Shown one piece after another: positions 61,755-64,000 of a DNA stretch of 64,000 bases; the first letter of the stretch is position 1; each line of letters opens with the position of its first letter. This DNA comes from Nordella sp. HKS 07. GTDB lineage: Bacteria; Pseudomonadota; Alphaproteobacteria; Rhizobiales; Aestuariivirgaceae. The notes beneath the pieces are model-generated. The model was given only the letters and a program-made list of their open reading frames with translations. It ran no database searches and was not told the DNA's origin. A program made the translations under genes and the position numbers. The stretch spans positions 5,102,001 to 5,166,000 of the forward strand of contig NZ_CP049258.1 of NCBI RefSeq assembly GCF_011046735.1, given 5' to 3'.

Positions 61755-62090
61755 ATGACCGCCGCATCCAACGAACGGAATATTTTAACATTGCATTTCG
61801 ATGTGGCCTGTCCCCCCGGCAGGCAGCCCAAGGCCCGTCAAGTGATCACTTCGCTACTACCCAGTCCCTGGCGGGTCACTATGCGTGGGGAGTTGGCGTC
61901 GGCGCTATACTACGCCCGCGAGAATGGTGAGACGCCGGTCGCGCGCTAGGTCGAGATCATCGAGGGAATAGTTGGCCGGATTCACTGCCTGGAATGTGAC
62001 GGGTCAGGCCTATGGCCGTATCACCCGGACGGGGTGACGAGGGTCTGCACGGACTGCAAGGGGACGGGGAGCGTGTTCGTTTCGGTCTAG
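61755..62090 (+). pseudogene. Small protein with DnaJ-like CxxCxGxG pair, interrupted by TAG
   Basis: ATG 61755 opens MTAASNERNILTLHFDVACP and runs to TAG 61947. The same frame continues without break as VEIIEGIVGRIHCLECDGSG...VTRVCTDCKGTGSVFVSV and stops at 62088. The second part has two CxxCxGxG motifs like the DnaJ zinc finger but no possible start of its own. An amber mutation splitting one gene is the simplest view. Amber readthrough or a sequencing error would also fit. Confidence 0.45.
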
Positions 62091-62246
62091 CTATGGCAAT
62101 TAACCGCACCTAACCTATGACATTGGCGGATGTCCGGGTGCATGCAATCTTCATGCACCGGAAGCCCCCGCCGGCGTCGTTTGCACTGCATGTCAAATGG
62201 GCGCCCCCGATGATCGGACGACCGTTGGGCGACACAAAGGCGCGGC

Positions 62247-62450
62247 TCATTTCTTTCTCTCCCTCTCGATAAATTCATCCAAGTCGAAGCAATCAACCGT
62301 GTGCCAGTTGCGAGCCTCGGACTCGAGCCAATGGTCGGGATTGCCGAGATCCTCATCGTCATGACTATCGGCGCGGCTATCAGCCATCTCCTTGAGGGTC
62401 AGCCGCTCTGCTTCCTCGCAGTCTCCTCGACGATCGTCCCGCTTGCGCAC
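62247..62450 (-). CDS. Small acidic/basic hypothetical protein
   Basis: 67 residues (GTG start), with an Asp/Glu-rich middle and a basic end: ADSRADSHDDEDLGNPDHWL, then NWHTVDCFDLDEFIERERKK. It has a credible composition but no strong ribosome site. A shorter start at ADSRADSHDD is possible. Confidence 0.45.
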   Translation of the reverse strand: MRKRDDRRGDCEEAERLTLKEMADSRADSHDDEDLGNPDHWLESEARNWHTVDCFDLDEFIERERKK

Positions 62451-62747
62451 TCGGGCCAGTTATCACAGGTTTTAGTGACGTAGAAGCGGGCATGTTCTGT
62501 CTCAAATGCAAAACGCTCGCTATGTTTCGAATATAGTGAGCGCTCAGCGGTGCTCTCTTGGCAATTGCGGCTTGCGCTGCTTGGACGTAGCGGCAAGTAG
62601 CTGAAACTTGTTTCAGTTTTGACGCGGCGTTATTCTGCGAGTTCCAACGAATAGTGCAACTTGTCGTATTTTCGCTGCATTGTTTCGCACACTTGAGGTT
62701 GTGGGACGGCTCACTGAGTCAGAAAATCATCTGACAGAGGAGAAGCT

Positions 62748-63026
62748 ATGAAGAAGACTATTCTCGCCGGTGCAGCGGTATTGGCATTGTTCGCAGCGAT
62801 TCAGCCCGCTCTCGCCGATGGCCGTGGACCTGGCGGTGACAGCGGCATCAACAGTGGCGGAGCCCCTGATGGCCGTGGCAGCAACGGCGGCGCGCCCGAC
62901 GGCCGTGGCTCTGGCGGTGACAGCGGCATCGGGGGTGGCGGTGAGGGCGGCGGTGGAACGCCAACACCAACACCCGGCGAGGGCAGCGGTGGCGGACAGG
63001 ATTCGGGCAGCGGCGGCGGCAACTAA
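62748..63026 (+). CDS. Secreted Gly-rich small protein
   Basis: 92 residues. MKKTILAGAAVLALFAAIQPALA is a signal peptide. The mature part is Gly/Asp/Ser-rich with DGRGPGGDSG, GGAPDGRGSNGGAPDGRGSGGDSGIGGGGEGGGG repeats and a PTPTP segment. AGAGGAGAAGCT precedes the ATG. A terminator follows after 13 bases, so it is monocistronic. It resembles the GNGG protein at 9.1 kb only in style. Confidence 0.7.
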   Translation: MKKTILAGAAVLALFAAIQPALADGRGPGGDSGINSGGAPDGRGSNGGAPDGRGSGGDSGIGGGGEGGGGTPTPTPGEGSGGGQDSGSGGGN

Positions 63027-63039
63027 GCACCGTATTAAC

Positions 63040-63066
63040 AAGGCCTCCCTTAGGGGAGGCCTTTCT
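63040..63066 (+). terminator. Intrinsic terminator
   Basis: AAGGCCTCCC-TTAG-GGGAGGCCTT followed by TCT. Perfect 10-bp stem. It closes the Gly-rich gene. Confidence 0.85.
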
Positions 63067-63178
63067 AGCTTCAGTTAGGCCTCGCCAGCCGACATGATCA
63101 AGATCGTGGCGCGCGGGACGAGCAAAGAGGATTAGCCGGGAGAATCGAGTGTTCGCGTTTGCGCGAGGAGGATCACAA

Positions 63179-63364
63179 CTAGCGTTTTTCTGGGAGAAAT
63201 GGAAAGCAGTATACCCTGATGTCACTAGCTGGTCGGGCCTCATCGTTCTCCAGAACAACCAGCCACTGCGCACAAGCGGCTTGGGTGGTCTCAACCACCG
63301 TGACTTGGCAGTGCGGGGAGATTAAGTTTCCGCAAATCATGATGAGGGCGAGCATTGGTTCCAT
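63179..63364 (-). CDS. Possible small protein
   Basis: 61 residues: MEPMLALIMICGNLISPHCQ, then VTVVETTQAACAQWLVVLENDEARPASDIRVYCFPFLPEKR. Three of four Cys look spaced for disulfides, and a hydrophobic start may be a signal. No start site evidence; low confidence. Confidence 0.35.
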   Translation of the reverse strand: MEPMLALIMICGNLISPHCQVTVVETTQAACAQWLVVLENDEARPASDIRVYCFPFLPEKR

Positions 63365-63719
63365 AGCATCCGTAAGCCTCGCATCATTTCTTCCAAACGC
63401 CTAGAGCGGCGCCTCTGGGTCCTCCTTCTGCGCCATGAACTCTTCGGAAGTCTTGTCCCGTTCCCGTTTTGTCCAGCGTTCCTCGCCTTCAATGGCAGAG
63501 GAACTTTTTAAGCGGTGGAAAGTTCCGAGTTCCGTAGCCGACGAACCCCCTCGGCACCACAGCCGCCGGCGCTCAGTCCACACCGCACCGCACATCGTAG
63601 CGCCGGCGGACCATTTCAAAAGCAAAAGCCAGCCCCAGAATATTCCTGTCGCAATATGGGAACATCCCGAGCCTTTCGGGCATTTCCTGTTGCCTGTCGC
63701 AAAACAGGTACGCCCTAAA

Positions 63720-63762
63720 AGCCCGTCAGAGATGCGACCGTTCGCGCATTCTCTGGCGGGCT
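63720..63762. repeat. Hairpin with 12-bp stem
   Basis: AGCCCGTCAGAG pairs with CTCTGGCGGGCT (one G:U). The second arm belongs to the 18-base sequence TCTCTGGCGGGCTGATCT repeated at 61386. Apart from this, 63365-63869 holds no convincing gene. Confidence 0.55.
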
Positions 63763-63869
63763 GATCTTGCGGCTCAGCTGGGACGTGGAACGCAGTCGTA
63801 ACATTTCGTGGAACCAGGGCATTGCAAGCGTCGTTCTTTACTCAGAATGGCATTTCATGGAGGTATGTT

Positions 63870-64000
63870 ATGTTCCGCAATACCCTGCTTGCTTGTGGTA
63901 TCGCCCTTCCACTCGGCCTGATCGGCATGGCACCTGCGATGGCAGGCGACGTCGAAATTTATTTGGGCGATGGCCAGTTGGGCTATGGCGATGGCTATGG
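63870..64000 (+). CDS. Secreted protein, 5' part only
   Basis: The gene runs off the right edge. GGAGG lies six bases before ATG 63870. MFRNTLLACGIALPLGLIGM starts a signal peptide with a likely cleavage after MAG. The visible mature part DVEIYLGDGQLGYGDGYG is Gly-rich. The function cannot be told. Confidence 0.6.
   Translation, partial: MFRNTLLACGIALPLGLIGMAPAMAGDVEIYLGDGQLGYGDGY

Noticed and set aside
1-64000. CRISPR array
   Set aside because: No evenly spaced direct repeats of 25-40 bases with unique spacers were found; the tandem repeats seen are short or coding.

Overview
The window reads as chromosomal DNA of a GC-rich alphaproteobacterium, most likely a member of the Hyphomicrobiales (Rhizobiales). 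The reasons are: the protein types (an FnrN-type regulator with an FNR box, PaoABC, GlxA-type and HxlR regulators, an ArsR-rhodanese remnant, SRAP and CsbD small proteins); strong GC bias at third codon positions, which creates long antisense shadow frames; and GC-rich palindromic repeats of the kind scattered through rhizobial genomes. No rRNA, tRNA or CRISPR array was found. The species cannot be named from the sequence.

Region 1 (1-47.3 kb) is dense, ordinary chromosome in short operons. It opens with the 3' end of msrA, followed by an intergenic stretch of palindromes and CCCTGT iterons. Next come a beta-propeller protein, an HTH regulator with TPR-like helices, a secreted protein and a DUF899 protein, then an unrecognised gene pair that is probably one frameshifted gene (4.8-7.0 kb). 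An HxlR/ABM pair, two tandem cupins and a GNGG-repeat exported protein follow. After these are a three-gene HTTM operon, a hemerythrin gene with an FNR box beside an FnrN-type regulator, a LytTR membrane regulator, a Tat-exported FAD oxidase, a methyltransferase facing a GlxA-type regulator, a lytic transglycosylase, a cupin, malic enzyme and a DedA protein.

From 23.2 to 47.3 kb there is a TetR gene divergent from a paoABC-like molybdo-aldehyde oxidoreductase operon, with a 14-bp perfect palindrome between them. A complete Dpp/Opp-type peptide ABC operon ends in a penicillin-recognising serine hydrolase and is flanked by a divergent LysR gene. Then come a membrane-anchored DUF2235 lipase beside a modular GH108 muramidase, a molybdopterin oxidoreductase, a P-type metal ATPase with a winged-helix protein, an AraC gene, and a VOC protein. 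The last gene is a rhodanese ORF that looks like the 3' half of a broken ArsR-rhodanese gene.

Region 2 (47.3-64 kb) is a different compartment. It starts with a tyrosine integrase beside the truncated rhodanese gene. It continues with a serine recombinase, many small hypothetical genes, low coding density, an IS5-family remnant, a frameshifted SRAP pseudogene, a CxxCxGxG protein split by an amber codon, and two copies of a composite REP-like repeat. I read it as an integrated element or decayed island whose right end lies beyond the window. Its few recognisable cargo genes are an MBL-fold hydrolase with a Tat signal, CsbD, a Rap1a/Tai-like secreted protein and a Gly-rich secreted protein. The window ends inside the signal-peptide region of another secreted protein.

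The most unusual items are the DUF2235/GH108 pair, the HTTM operon, the split gene at 4.8-7.0 kb, the composite hairpin repeat at 59.9 and 61.6 kb, and the integrase-rhodanese junction.
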